Shown here: piece by piece, positions 45,641 to 55,960 of the stretch | How positions within the stretch are numbered: the stretch's first letter is position 1 | How the letters are laid out: each line of letters begins with the position of its first letter | Source: Cryptomeria japonica | Taxonomy: Eukaryota > Streptophyta > Pinopsida > Cupressales > Cupressaceae | Assembly: GCF_030272615.1 (NCBI RefSeq) | Contig: NC_081414.1 | Location: 1,615,501 to 1,679,500 of the forward strand | Length of the DNA stretch: 64,000 nucleotides | Reading direction: 5' to 3' | Program-made: the position numbers and the translations under genes | Notes under the pieces: generated by a model | The model's input: the letters and a program-made list of their open reading frames with translations, nothing else | Databases searched by the model: none | What the model was told of the DNA's origin: nothing

Positions 45641-47620
45641 CCTTTCCTTAAATGTATCCTCATTTTTGTCTAGTGTTTTTGATTAAGAAAAAATAGGTTT
45701 TAAGGGACCCAAAACCCGATTACATTACGAAAGATGAGCATGAAAGAGACAAGACAAAACAGCTGCAAAAGACCTGCACAAAAACAAGCAGCTAGGACAA
45801 AAAGACAACAAGGAGCCTACAAGAAGTTGGCCTCCCAAACCCAACATTACAAATCAATTGAAAAATTTAATAGACTCCTCAGCATTTTGAACCAAAAGCA
45901 TCATCGCCTTGGCCGCTTCCCTCAGATCATTGCTCTCATGTCTCAGCTGGATATCTTTCATTTTGGTCTCCATCCTAGTAGTGTATTGCCTAGTCCTTTG
46001 CTTGGAAATTTGATGGGTGGAGCTGGAAGTTGGTACATCTTCAATGATTACCAAATTCTTATCCTGATTTTTCCTCTCCAAGTGATCCACTAGTGCATTC
46101 ATGTTCTGTGACGAAACTTTTAGGACCTGAAGACTGTGGTTCATGAAAATTTTCAGAGCCTTCTCAGTGCGGGCAACCCGGGTGATTATGTTGTCTTTAT
46201 CCTCCTCAGCCTGTTCTTTTAAAATTCTGATAACATCCTCTAGGTGTTTCAAATCCCCTTTAATCAGGTCTTTTTCCATCCAATCCTCCATCTCGATTTC
46301 CTCCTCAGCTTCACTGGTTTCCGTCTCCTCATTCTTTTTCCCAGAATTTGTATCCTTAATCAACTTATTTATCTTATTTTCTAGATCCCTCTATTTGCTT
46401 TGCATACTAGTAATGTTGTCAACAACCCATTTCTGGAAGTTGAAGGATTCCAGAGTACAGTTACGGGCAATATTCAAAATAGTATTCGTAGAATCCCTAC
46501 CCTGTTCAGTGCCCACAGAGTTTGGGTTGTCTTCCTCCTTAGAGTTCAGAGCGACATTCTTATTGTTCGAGCCCATAGGGTTAGAGTGAGGGTTTTCAGA
46601 GTTACTCCCTTCTTCCTCTTCACCAACGTTCTCATCCTTCTCACTCTCCATTTTTGTTTCAATATCCTTCCCCTTTTCCTCCTCCACATCACAGTGCACC
46701 TCCATTTCCACATTATCTATATCAGCTCTCCTTTTTTTATGGGTAGGGGCATTAGGCTGATCCTCATTCGAATCAGAATCTTTGCAACTCTCAGAGATAT
46801 GTGCATTGGTGATCAGGGGATCATCTTTGGTAGCCCTAGCCTTATCTTTCAGATATTCATAAATGAGAAATATGAGCTCTTGATGGGCTATAAGGTAAGA
46901 ATTAGGCTTTTTAGCATGATCAACAAGAATATCATTCAAAGAGGATGCTAAGTAATAAGGCAGGGATATTTTAGCCCCATGACGGAAGTGGTTAAGAATT
47001 GCAAAGTGATAGTTATAGATTTTAGTAAATCTACCGTCAACAGTGAGAAACTCCATTAAAACCCTTAAAATGTTTTGCCAAAAGGGCTTTACCTGCTGGG
47101 GAATGTAGTAGGAGATGTTGTCTTTCTTCACAAGCTTGCCCTTCTCATCCTCCGATTTTGGGAAGTTTTTGAACGCTTCGGCTGCATACTTTCGGCCTCT
47201 ATAGAATTTAGTACCCTCCTTCTGAAGACCCATGACCTCTGCAACCAGGTTCTCATCAATTTGCCATATCTCCCCGAACAAGGTGACTCTATTGTTATTC
47301 TAGCCTCTCGCAAAACCATATGACATAGAATTTATGCTTCTGTGAAGCTTTTCCATATAGTCAGTAAAGCCATATCTGTGAAGCCTTCTCTAGAATTTTC
47401 GTTCACTCTTCTAGTTTTCGCATCCCCGGGGCTCATTCCTATTTAAATTACCACCCATTTTTAACAACAAGTAGAAGTACCCAAAGCTGTAATTCACAAT
47501 CCGCAGGTGTAACCCCAAATGCTTGTATAATATTCTGGAGTTATAGAACATAGTCTCTTTCGTAGTTTTGAAGCTTATGTTTATGGCCGCACAAACCCAA
47601 CATTTATTATTATAATCTTC

Positions 47621-48393
47621 TGTATATGGTGAAAATGGATAACAAATAACAACAATATTGAAAGGCTAAATGAATTCAACCACCAAACCCTAGCCTAACA
47701 ATGAACAAAGATCCACCATAGCATATGAAGATAACCTAAGACAATGCAAAATAACTCAAAATCACAAAGATTATACCATCACATGTCCAATAGGGTTTTG
47801 ATCTCCATTCTTCCTATCTCCATTGATCTTGTTTGATATGCTTGCTCTCAGATTTTTGTATGCACAAGAGCTCAACAAAGAACGGAATGTGGTTGCAAGT
47901 AGGATCGTAGTGTAGCCAAGTACTCCAAAATCAGTCATTAGGGTTTGACAATGAAGAAAGCATCTCCTTAAATAGAAGACACAATAAGAAATGGAGGGTT
48001 AAGATTGAGAGGTGTAAAAAGAGAGCTCGGCTAGGATTAGAGGGTAGGTATAAGAAATACCAAAATAATGAAAGAGGTAGGTAGTGTAGAAAATAAGAGA
48101 TGAGTGACATGTGTCATGTGTAGAAAAAGATAATGAATTAATTAAATAAATAAAGATTTACTTAATTAATAGAAGAAGTAAGACAATTAAATAAATAAAA
48201 TATTTATTTAATTTAGGAAAGGGATAATTTAAATAAATAAATGTATTTATTTAAATGAGAAATAAGGCTAGAAGAGGATAAATGAATTAATTAAATAAAT
48301 AAAGATTTATTTAATTAATAGAAGAATTAGGCTTAGATAATTAAATAAATAAAATATTTATTTAATTAGACATGACAATTTTAGGTGTCTACA
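47621..48393 (-). repeat. Tat-3 3' LTR (773 bp)
   Basis: It ends, on the plus strand, with TTTTAGGTGTCTACA. AATTAAATAAATAAA-type words recur at 48,130-48,365. It is nearly identical to 62,516-63,288. Confidence 0.95.
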
Positions 48394-48407
48394 TTTTGCC
48401 CCTCTTT
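48394..48407 (-). other. Tat-3 polypurine tract
   Basis: Minus-strand AAAGAGGGGCAAAA directly abuts the 3' LTR and is identical to the Tat-NA tract. The next roughly 120 bp (to 48,515) also share blocks with Tat-NA. Between it and the antisense promoter (48,408-48,638) no gene is seen. Confidence 0.9.
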
Positions 48408-48638
48408 GAGACAATGCAGCTTGTCGCGTTGTTTCAAAGAAGATAAGATGAACTGATACAAAGTTGCCCCAAGATGGGAATTATATGCCCCCTCGAGAGA
48501 TTGGATGAAAATGTCTGAAAAGATTGCAGACAATCTCTCGATAAGAAAGAAAGGCTAGAATGGACTGACTGGATAGAGTGACAAAGTCACAGGATGAAGA
48601 ATACTGACTCGGGAAATGAGGGCGAGGGCTAGGGTAGG

Positions 48639-48648
48639 CTATAAGATA
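48639..48648 (+). promoter_or_regulatory. TATA box of the Tat-3 antisense gene
   Basis: CTATAAGATA begins 99 bp before the exon 1 ATG (48,738). The equivalent in Tat-NA is at 100 bp. The position between the 3' LTR and the gene makes a private promoter likely. Confidence 0.65.
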
Positions 48649-48916
48649 GACCACGGGCAAAAGACATCCTCATTGTCATCCACACCCTTAGAAGATCATA
48701 GTGCAGAGCGAGAAAAGAGCAGCAGTAGTTAGCAGCGATGGCTTCCATTCATAGATTCGACCGTGTTCGCCGATTCCAGCGACCAGCCGATGCAGGAGAG
48801 CCGGTAAGTACCCGAAAACCTCCTCGTACTTTCACGCATTTCGAGTTTTGTCATAAATGCATGTTTAGTAGCAATAAATGCACTAGGAATAGGGTAGATA
48901 AAATATGCAAAAATGC

Positions 48917-49215
48917 GCAACCGCGTCTGTGTCAGTGCCAGGCGCGTCTGTGTCGGGTCCATGCGCGTCTGTGCCTGGAACCGCATTTGTGCTGAATACG
49001 GACGCGTTTGTGAAATGTAGAAGCGTCTGTGCTTTGTAGGAGCGTTTATGTCATGTAGGGACGTCTGTGTTCCCTGGTCGCGTTTGTGAATGGTATAGGC
49101 ACGTTTGTGTTCAGAAAACGCGTCTGTGTTGTAGAGGCACGTTTATGCAGTTTATAAGCGCGTTTAGGAGTAAAAAGCGCGTTTGTGTGTTAAAAGTGCG
49201 TTTATGTGTCAAAAT
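48917..49215 (+). repeat. GCGTCTGTG array in the antisense-gene intron
   Basis: About 15-16 units of 15-25 bp share GCGTCTGTGT, GCGTTTGTG or GCGTTTATG. Those at the start are the least diverged (CGCGTCTGTGTC). The complement of the same core fills the gag leader at 60,785-60,950 and 62,130-62,405, so relative to each gene the core reads in the same sense. Confidence 0.9.
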
Positions 49216-49336
49216 GCATGGTTTTAGTCTTTTAGGTCAAATCGGCAGTTCTGCGATGAACATACGCTATCGATTGGATAAGCTGCTGAGAGGAGACACT
49301 CAAGCAGGTCCTCTAAGAAGACTAGGATAGATCAAG

Positions 49337-49577
49337 GCACTTTGTGATGAACAAGGAGCACCAAGATAGGCAGCACTTTGTGATGAACAGGGAGTGCGAA
49401 TGTGAGTGACACTTTGTGATAAACAGGGAATGTCACACACGTAGTACTTTGTGATGAACAGGGAGCACTACTAGGGTAGATAGCAACACTTTGTGATGAA
49501 CAGTGAGTGTCACTAGGATAGGTAAGCGTATGCATTTAGGTAGCAAGTAGCATTTTGTGATAAACAGTGAATGCCAC
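49337..49577 (+). repeat. Six-unit hairpin array with conserved loop in the antisense-gene intron
   Basis: Six units at irregular spacing share TTTGTGATGAACAGGGA (variants TAAACA, CAGTGA). In five of them the flanks pair: GCACT:AGTGC (49,373/49,393), GTGACA:TGTCAC (49,406/49,431), GTAGT:ACTAC (49,441/49,467), ACACT:AGTGT (49,486/49,506) and GCATT:AATGC (49,550/49,570). The first unit does not pair. The array ends 32 bp before the acceptor site. Confidence 0.85.
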
Positions 49578-51484
49578 GATAACTGACAAGATTGATTGGT
49601 TGACTGTAGGAGTATTTGCCGATGTTGGAGTCATGGGAGAGATTCCCATCGACTCAGAGGTTGCGACCAGAGTTGTCGATCCAGGATAGGATTTCCATTG
49701 AGGAGATGGGTCTTACACATGTGCTATTTGTGCCTGAGTTTCAGGAAAACATGGGGTTGCTGACTGCGTTGGCTGAGAGATGGCACTCTGAGACGTGCAC
49801 GTTTCACCTGCCGATGGGTGAGATGACAGTGACATTGGAGGATGTGTACAGGATACTGCATATCCCGATCGATGGAGAGTTGATTCCATACGATCATGAC
49901 GGTGACAGGGAGGCATTGAGACGGGTGTTTCAGGATCCCGGTTTGGAGATGCGAGCAGGTCACGTGGCCTGGGATACCATGACCGCCACAGGTTTAGCAT
50001 TGCCGGCTGTTATTGGGGGAGCTATCAGTGGGTATTTATGTCCGGACAGAGCCACACGAGGATTGGCAGTTGGCTGGGGAGGGGCATTGGAGACACTGAT
50101 GATAGAGCACACCAGGTATGCATGGGGGCCATGTGTCTTGGCCCATTTGTACTATGAGCTGCATCAGTTTGTGTACCACGGATCAGTGGGCTTGGGCTGC
50201 GGCGTTACTCTCCTTCAGGTGTGGGCATATGAGCACCTTCCCATCACACGGCCGATCCACTTCAGAGGCAGAGGGCAGGGACGGAGCTTTGTGCATTTGT
50301 ACGACATGATCACATCCCAGCCTCGGATTGGTAGATTGGAGCATTGGAGGCGCGTCATAGATGACATAGACATGGTGATCTGGAGGCCGTACCTGGGGTG
50401 CGAGGAGTGGGATGACGACGCATTGGAGCTACCCTATGCCTTCAGGAGCAGGTATCTGATTGGGCGGACGCCCTATATTCTGGAGAGGCAACTTGTCGAC
50501 AGGGTATGCAGGCAGTTTGGGCGGATTCAGCGGATGCCACGAGGCTCGGGCATGTATGCCCGTACAGTTAGAGATCAGGTACAGTTTGGGCCACTGCTAT
50601 CATATGATCAGGCCGTGACACAGCTGGCGGAGATGATGCCGTTACCATGGGACATGTGGCCGGAGGTAGAGGATGCAGGGATGGACGCAGAGTACTCTGC
50701 GTATTGGGTAGAGCATCCATTTCCGAGACTGACAGATCCAGGAGAGCTGTTGGAGGGAGAGGCCGGGGGGGATGATGATGATGATGATGGTGGAGGAGAT
50801 GGAGGCAGGGGCAGACGGAGGTGGAGAGGAGTGGTGGGGGAGAGGCGAGTAGCACCTCGGAGGGAGGGAGGACAAGAGAGAGCATCTCAGGTGGTGAGGG
50901 GTCGCGGTGGAGTGCCCCTACAGGTACCAGCAGCATAGGGTCCTAGACAGGGACCTAGATAGGTGCAGGGACAGGGACAGATACAGGCACAGGTACCTAT
51001 TCAGGCACCTAGACAGGTGCAGGCAGAGGCACAGGTGCAGGCAGAGGCACAGGGACAGGCACCTGTAGAGGAGGAGCCACAGGCAGAGGCTGAGGGCGGA
51101 GATCCTGAGGAGGATGAGCTGTTGAGGCTGCGAGAGATCTGCCAGGGCCAGGCAGATGAGATTGAGGATTTGGTGCGGGAGAGGGATCACCTCAGGATCA
51201 GGCTCAGGGACATAGAGCGGGAGAGGGACCAGGCCATCCAGAGATATACTGAGGCCGAGACAGCTCTGAGGGCAGGGAGGCGGGCAGCAGAGGATGCAGG
51301 GGCAGGCTACGCATATGTGCTGCGAGCCAGAGAGGAGATCGCCTATTGGAGGGATCTGTACTATGCTGCCGTGCCAGCAGATCAGCGGGCGAGGAGCTTC
51401 CATAGATCGTCGCGCACAGCGACGGCTACGGGAGGGAGTTGCAGGAGGCAGGCGTCCAGCGGTGGGGTCATGAGTTCATCATAG

Positions 51485-52982
51485 CCATAGAGGGCTCCCC
51501 ATTGTATCAGTATATGTATCATTTTTTTGTATTGTAGACACCTGCGGGTGATTCTTTTGTAGCCATATGATTCTTTTGACATCATTGTATCATGACACAT
51601 TTTGATTATATATGAGATGATTCATTTTTGCGGCAGCTATATGCATGTGTACCTTATGTGATGAGATGTTCTTGTGTAATACATGTTTTATGATATGGAT
51701 GCTTATATGATGCAATGCAATATATTTTTGTTCTTTTATGTTGTATATGTGTATGCATGATGTAAATGTGAATGTATGTAATGCAAATGAATATGATAAT
51801 GCAAATGATTATTTACATAATGAAAATGTGAGATGTGCTAACATGTGTTGTATGCAGGATGTGATGCAATTGTGATATCTATATGTATGTATGAAATGCT
51901 TATATGTGGTGATGCAGGTGTAACTATATGAAATGCAAATGTTTTTGGTGTGTCATTATACTCAGTCATGTGATAGCGGGCTACGTGGACTCGAGAAGGA
52001 CAATGGAAGTCAATCAAGAAAGGGGGGATGGAAGACAGAAGATATGAAAGTGAAAGAGCTTCTTGTGTGTTATCATCATTGAGCTTTATTATGGCAGAAT
52101 AGGTTATGACAATCAAGGCATATGTTTGACCGAGAAAGTCATTGTACCTGTTTGCATGGAGATAAGACAGTCACAAACAAGGAATGCCCCAGTTCATACT
52201 AGACTCACAGTGTCCTCATATCCTTGGACAAGTCATAGCATTACTAAAAGACAATCCACAGACAGCAAATGCAAATAGGTGACGATACCCCATCCTCGCC
52301 TTTCTAGTCAAAGACATCCTGGAGATAGAATCTCTAGTCAAAGACATCCTGGAAAAGCTAAAAGACATGTCACCAAAAAGATAAAATCAAAAGAAAACCA
52401 AGACTCGACACCAACATCCACTGTAGTCCTCAAGTTTAGTGTCTCTTGTCACTTGTTTAAGTCTTATTCGATTGTGGTCACAATGTTCACTTTCACAAAA
52501 AGGATAGATAGCACTGAACCATATGTTGTCTGAGTCTGCTGAAAGATTTGATTTGTTGAAGCCCATTGTTGCTGCTGTGTCTCATCTGAAACTGACTGAA
52601 TCCATGAAACTGATACTTTATTGCGGAGAAGATGGAACTTTATTGCGGATCTGTGATGCAGATGTTGCTTTATTGCGGATTGTGTGTGAATAGACTGAAG
52701 AAAGCTGGAAGAAACTTTACTCCTCGAACCATGTGATGTTCTTAGTTCCACACCCATTACTAGACGTAGGATTTGCCTTAGCCACAGATAGGATCTGATT
52801 TATTATGGATGGAAAGGGAGTGAAAAGGGAGGGTTATGGATGGCTAACCAATCTTAGGTAGATCAATAACAAGCCATGATGGGAATGTGTAAGTTTATTG
52901 TGAGCGAATAAGTTGTGAGTGTGTGCAAAGTGAAAGGATGAAAGTGAATCCTGAAGGAGGGAGGAGCAAAGTCCCTACGCAT
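51485..52982. other. Tat-3 spacer between convergent genes
   Basis: AT-rich, with ATGCAAATG/TATATG words (51,640-51,960). It has a twice-occurring TCTAGTCAAAGACATCCTGG (52,302-52,351) and three CTTTATTGCGGA words (52,617-52,680). No gene; the ORFs here are short and unsupported. Confidence 0.7.
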
Positions 52983-53129
52983 GGCGCTGGTGACCCAGTT
53001 TTCACCATGGTACTTGCCCAGGGCGCCACCGAAGTGGTTTTCACCGTTGGACGAAATTATTTCTCTTTACTTTTTTGGATTTTTCAATTTTTTTGTTGTC
53101 ACAAGGCGCCTGTTGGCCAGGTTTTCACC
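52983..53129 (-). ncRNA. Triple GGTGAAAA stem-loop motif downstream of Tat-3 pol
   Basis: Three copies on the minus strand (53,129-53,105, 53,045-53,022 and 53,006-52,983) have the form GGTG AAAA, inner stem-loop, CGCC. Inner stems are CCTG:CAGG (loop GCCAA), CCAC:GTGG (loop TTCG) and CTGG:CCAG (loop GTCA). GGTG and CGCC can pair as an outer stem. The block begins 91 bp after the pol stop. A fourth copy is in Tat-NA at 21,893. The RNA class is unknown. Confidence 0.7.
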
Positions 53130-53219
53130 ATGTAACGATTTTTTTTGTTTTATAATTTTTTTTGTATTTTTGAAATTTTTTGATTTTTTTGTATTTTTGC
53201 ATTAAGATGTTCTGAAAAG

Positions 53220-54300
53220 CTATGTGTAGAACCTGCGAAGGTGCATGCTGTTGATAGGATCCTCCAAGGGTTCACCTTCTGTAGTTGAGAGCTGATATGC
53301 CCCAGATCCATATACTGCTGTGATGATGTAAGGACCAAGCCAGTTTGGTTCGAACTTGCCCTTCTTATCTCTGTCTTGCTGATTCTTGGGGTTCTCTCTG
53401 AGTACTAAGTCACCTACCTCAAATGTGTGAGGCTTAACTTTGTGATTGTAACTGTGACTCATTCGTTGTTGGTAAGCCTTGAGATGATTAAAAGCAATGT
53501 GTCGTCGTTCCTCCAGCAGTTCTAGTTCTTGTAAGCGAGAGACCCTGTAGTCTTCATCGTTGATTATGTTTCTCAAGAAGACCCGTAAAGAAGGTAGCTC
53601 GACCTCAATAGGCAAGATGGCTTCAGCGCCGTAGACAAGTGAGTAGGGTGTAGCTCGTGTAGGTGTGCGGACACTTGTTCGGTAGGCCCAAAGTGCAGGA
53701 TTGAGTTGGATATGCCAGTTACGGCCAGCGTCGTCGACTGTCTTTTTAAGGATTTTGAGAATTGTTTTATTAGACGCCTCAGCTTGGCCGTTACCTTGGG
53801 GATAATATGGTGTGGAGAAACGATGGGAGATATGGAAGCGCTCACAGAGTTCACGAACATCCTAATTTTTGAAAGGACGCCCGTTATCAGTAATAATGGA
53901 AGTAGGAATCCCGTATCGGCAAATGATGTAGTTCAGGATGAAAGTAGCGATTTGTTTCCCAGTAACTTGTGTGAGAGGCACGACTTCAATCCACTTTGTG
54001 AAATACTCTGTGGCTGTGATAATGAATTTATGTCCATTGGAAGAAGGAGGGTGAATCTTGCCTATGAGATCGAGTCCCCACTGACAAAAGGGCCAAGGAG
54101 ACGCAAGTGGTTGTAGTTCCTGTGCTGGTGCATGTATAAGGTCTCCATGAATTTGACACTGCTTACACTTCTTGACAAACTGATATGCATCTTTTTCCAT
54201 AGTAGGCCAGTAGTATCCAGTCCTGATGAGTTTCTTAGCCAAGGTAGGACCACTAGTATGCGGACCACATATCCCTTCGTGCACTTCTCGTAATGCAATC
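53220..54300 (-). pseudogene. Tat-3 integrase
   Basis: The zinc-binding part is HEGICGPHTSGPTL and CKQCQIHG near 54,170. The core has ATEYFTKWIEVVPLTQ, then SIITDNGRPFKN (second Asp) and PYYPQGNGQAEASNKT (Glu context). The C-terminal module has HTFEVGDLVLRENPKN and FEPNWLGPYIITAVYGSGAY, a GPY/F motif, and ends RRFYT at the stop. One TAG (about 53,862, between RPFKN and DVREL) is the only break; Gypsy-1 has Gln there. It is the end of the polyprotein. Confidence 0.92.
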
Positions 54301-55390
54301 TGAGCTTTGTCACTCTCTAAACATCTAAGAAGGGTGCCATCTAGACCTCGTCAGTATAGGATATCAGCTAGCATAACGTATCGGGAGGATTGGCAAATGA
54401 AAGTGTGGCGTTGGTTGTTCGATAGATCGGGAGGTAAGATATTGTCATGAAGATATGTGAATATGGAACCATATAACTGGGATTCAGGACCAACAACACA
54501 TATCATTTCAGTAGGAGTGATCTCGTATGAAGGAATCAACAGGTTGTCTACCAGGAACTCATAGCAAGTCTCATTTTGCGGTAGATCAATGAGCGAAGCA
54601 ATTGTAGCCATGGCATCAGCAGCGCGATTCTGTTCTCTTGGTATCTGCTCAAACTCTATCTTTGCAAAGTGCTGTTTCAGATCATCTACCAGTTGTTTGT
54701 AAGGCATTAGATTTTCATCTTTTGTTTGATAATCATCAGTTGCTTGACGGATGACCTGTTGAGAATCCCCAAAAACACGAAGCTCTTGGATCTTCCATTG
54801 AACTGCAATTCTTAACCCAATTGTTAATGCCTCGTATTCCGCTATATTGTTAGTGCACGGAAATGATAAACGGTATGATTTTGGTATAGAATCGCCTTGA
54901 GGAGTTATAAAGAGTATACCCGCTCCTGCCCCGTGCTGTGTGTATGAGCCGTCAAAATATAATTGCCATGGCTTTGCAGGTGATATTGTTAGAATGGACT
55001 CATCTGGAAATTCTGACTGTAGAGGAGCATCATCTATCATGGGAGCATCTGCCAATTGGTCTGCAATGGCTTGTCCTTTGATTGCTTTTCTGTCCACGTA
55101 TTCAATGTCGAATTCACTCAAAATCATTACCCACTTGGCCAGCCGCCCAGTAAGTGTAGCTTTGTTGAGAAGATATTTTAGTGGATCAATTCTGGCAATC
55201 AACTTAGTCTTGTGAGTGAGCATATAATGTCATAATTTTTGTGAAGTGAAGACCACAGCGAGACATGCACGCTCGATTGGTGTGTAGTTTAGCTCATATC
55301 CCACCAATGTGCGACTGATATAGTAGACTGCTTTTTCCTTGCCGTTAGGTATTTGCTGTGCTAGGAGTGCCCCCAGTGCTGTCGGAGTAG
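54301..55390 (-). pseudogene. Tat-3 tandem RNase H domains
   Basis: First RNase H: AVYYISRTLVGYELNYTPIE, then after a TGA at 55,230 IDPLKYLLNKATLTGRLAKW. Second RNase H: QLYFDGSYTQHGAGAGILF, NNIAEYEALTIGL, LRVFGDSQQVI and QIPREQNRAADAMATIA. A second TGA at 54,351 precedes RGLDGTLLRCL. Both TGA codons fit CGA-to-TGA, because Gypsy-1 or the family pattern keeps a different residue there. Acidic residues of both domains remain. Confidence 0.92.
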
Positions 55391-55960
55391 CTGATATGTA
55401 AAGTTCTTCCACCGTTACATGCATGAGATCATGAAAGATAGTGGTCATCACTCTTTGATAAGTGGCGCCTGCATTTTTCAGCCCAAAGGGCATGACATTC
55501 CAACAGAAGGTTCCCCATGGACAAGTGAATGATGTTTTATGTTGATCTTTAGGTGCAATCCTGATTTGATTATATCCAGAAAATCCGTCCATTAAAGATA
55601 ACATTTCATGGCCTGCTGTGAGATCCACGATCAAGTCAATGTTTGGTAATGGGAAATCGTCCTTTGGACAAGCCTTGTTGATATCTCTGAAGTCTGTACA
55701 TATTCGGATGCTGCGATCCGGTTTGCTGACAGGTACTAAATTGGAAATCCATTCAGGATAATCAATTGGGCGTATGAATCCGACATCCAATAATTTCTCC
55801 AGCTCTGCCTTGACTAGCAATGCCACCTGTGGATGCATTTTCCTTAATTTCTGCTTTACTGGTTTTGCCCCCGGTTTGACTGTTAAATGATGCATCACCA
55901 AATCCGGGTCTAGCCCAGGCATATCCGCGTAAGACCATGCGAAGTAGATTTGTCGTCCCT
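55391..55960 (-). pseudogene. Tat-3 reverse transcriptase with in-frame loss of the catalytic YVDD
   Basis: The fingers and first catalytic segment are intact: VALLVKAELEKLLDVGFIRP, FRDINKACPKDDFPLPNID, LSLMDGFSGYNQIRIAP and CWNVMPFGLKNAGATYQRV. Then TIFHDLMHVTVEE passes directly to LYISATPTALGALLAQ (junction about 55,405). In Gypsy-1 the same two points are about 145 codons apart and enclose EDYVDDLLAKS, the thumb and the connection. The frame is kept. The enzyme cannot be active because the paired Asp residues are absent. Confidence 0.9.

Larger units (their letters stand above)
44092..45678 (-). mobile_element. Copia-2: 3' end of a copia element, truncated in the window by a LINE
   Basis: It comprises the 3' LTR (44,092-44,880), a polypurine tract (44,881-44,897, minus AAAGGGGGAGAT) and a coiled-coil ORF just upstream. 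The left flank has GTTAT (44,087-44,091); the matching duplication is beyond the window. A LINE inserted at about 45,678, so the rest of the element lies to the right of 64,000, if present. Confidence 0.8.
48738..51484 (+). pseudogene. Tat-3 antisense plant-mobile-domain (PMD) gene, spliced
   Basis: Exon 1 (48,738-48,803) starts ATGGCTTCCATT and ends ..GAGCCG before GTAAGTA. The intron (48,804-49,609, 806 bp) ends TTGACTGTAG. Exon 2 (49,610-51,484) continues in frame. Without splicing the PMD frame has no upstream start except an internal ATG at 49,622. Residues about 60-330 are PMD: MGLLTALAERWHSETCTF, EMTVTLEDVYRILHIPIDGE, YAWGPCVLAHLYYELHQF and CGVTLLQVWAYEHL. Next come an Asp/Gly run (about 409), an Arg-rich part, a Gln-rich part and a coiled coil (about 522-595, RERDHLRIRLRDIERERDQA). 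Length would be 646 residues. Two TAG codons (50,936 and 50,960) fit CAG-to-TAG in a Gln-rich stretch. PMD proteins such as MAIN/MAIL1 act in plant gene and transposon silencing. A role in countering silencing is inference. Confidence 0.88.

Noticed and set aside
46143-46951. Plus-strand hydrophobic ORFs of 148 and 183 codons
   Set aside because: They are the complement of the charged and coiled-coil part of the LINE downstream ORF.
45854-47620. TAG reassigned to an amino acid in the LINE ORF
   Set aside because: Other elements here use TAG, TAA and TGA as ends and breaks alike; deamination of CAG explains the pattern.
49337-49577. CRISPR-like look of a regularly repeated short array
   Set aside because: The context is a plant retrotransposon intron, unit spacing is irregular, and the variable parts are stem arms rather than spacers.
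50568-51403. Minus-strand ORFs of 122 and 161 codons rich in Leu, Cys and Pro
   Set aside because: They are shadows of the acidic, Gln-rich and coiled-coil part of the plus-strand PMD gene; no motif of their own.
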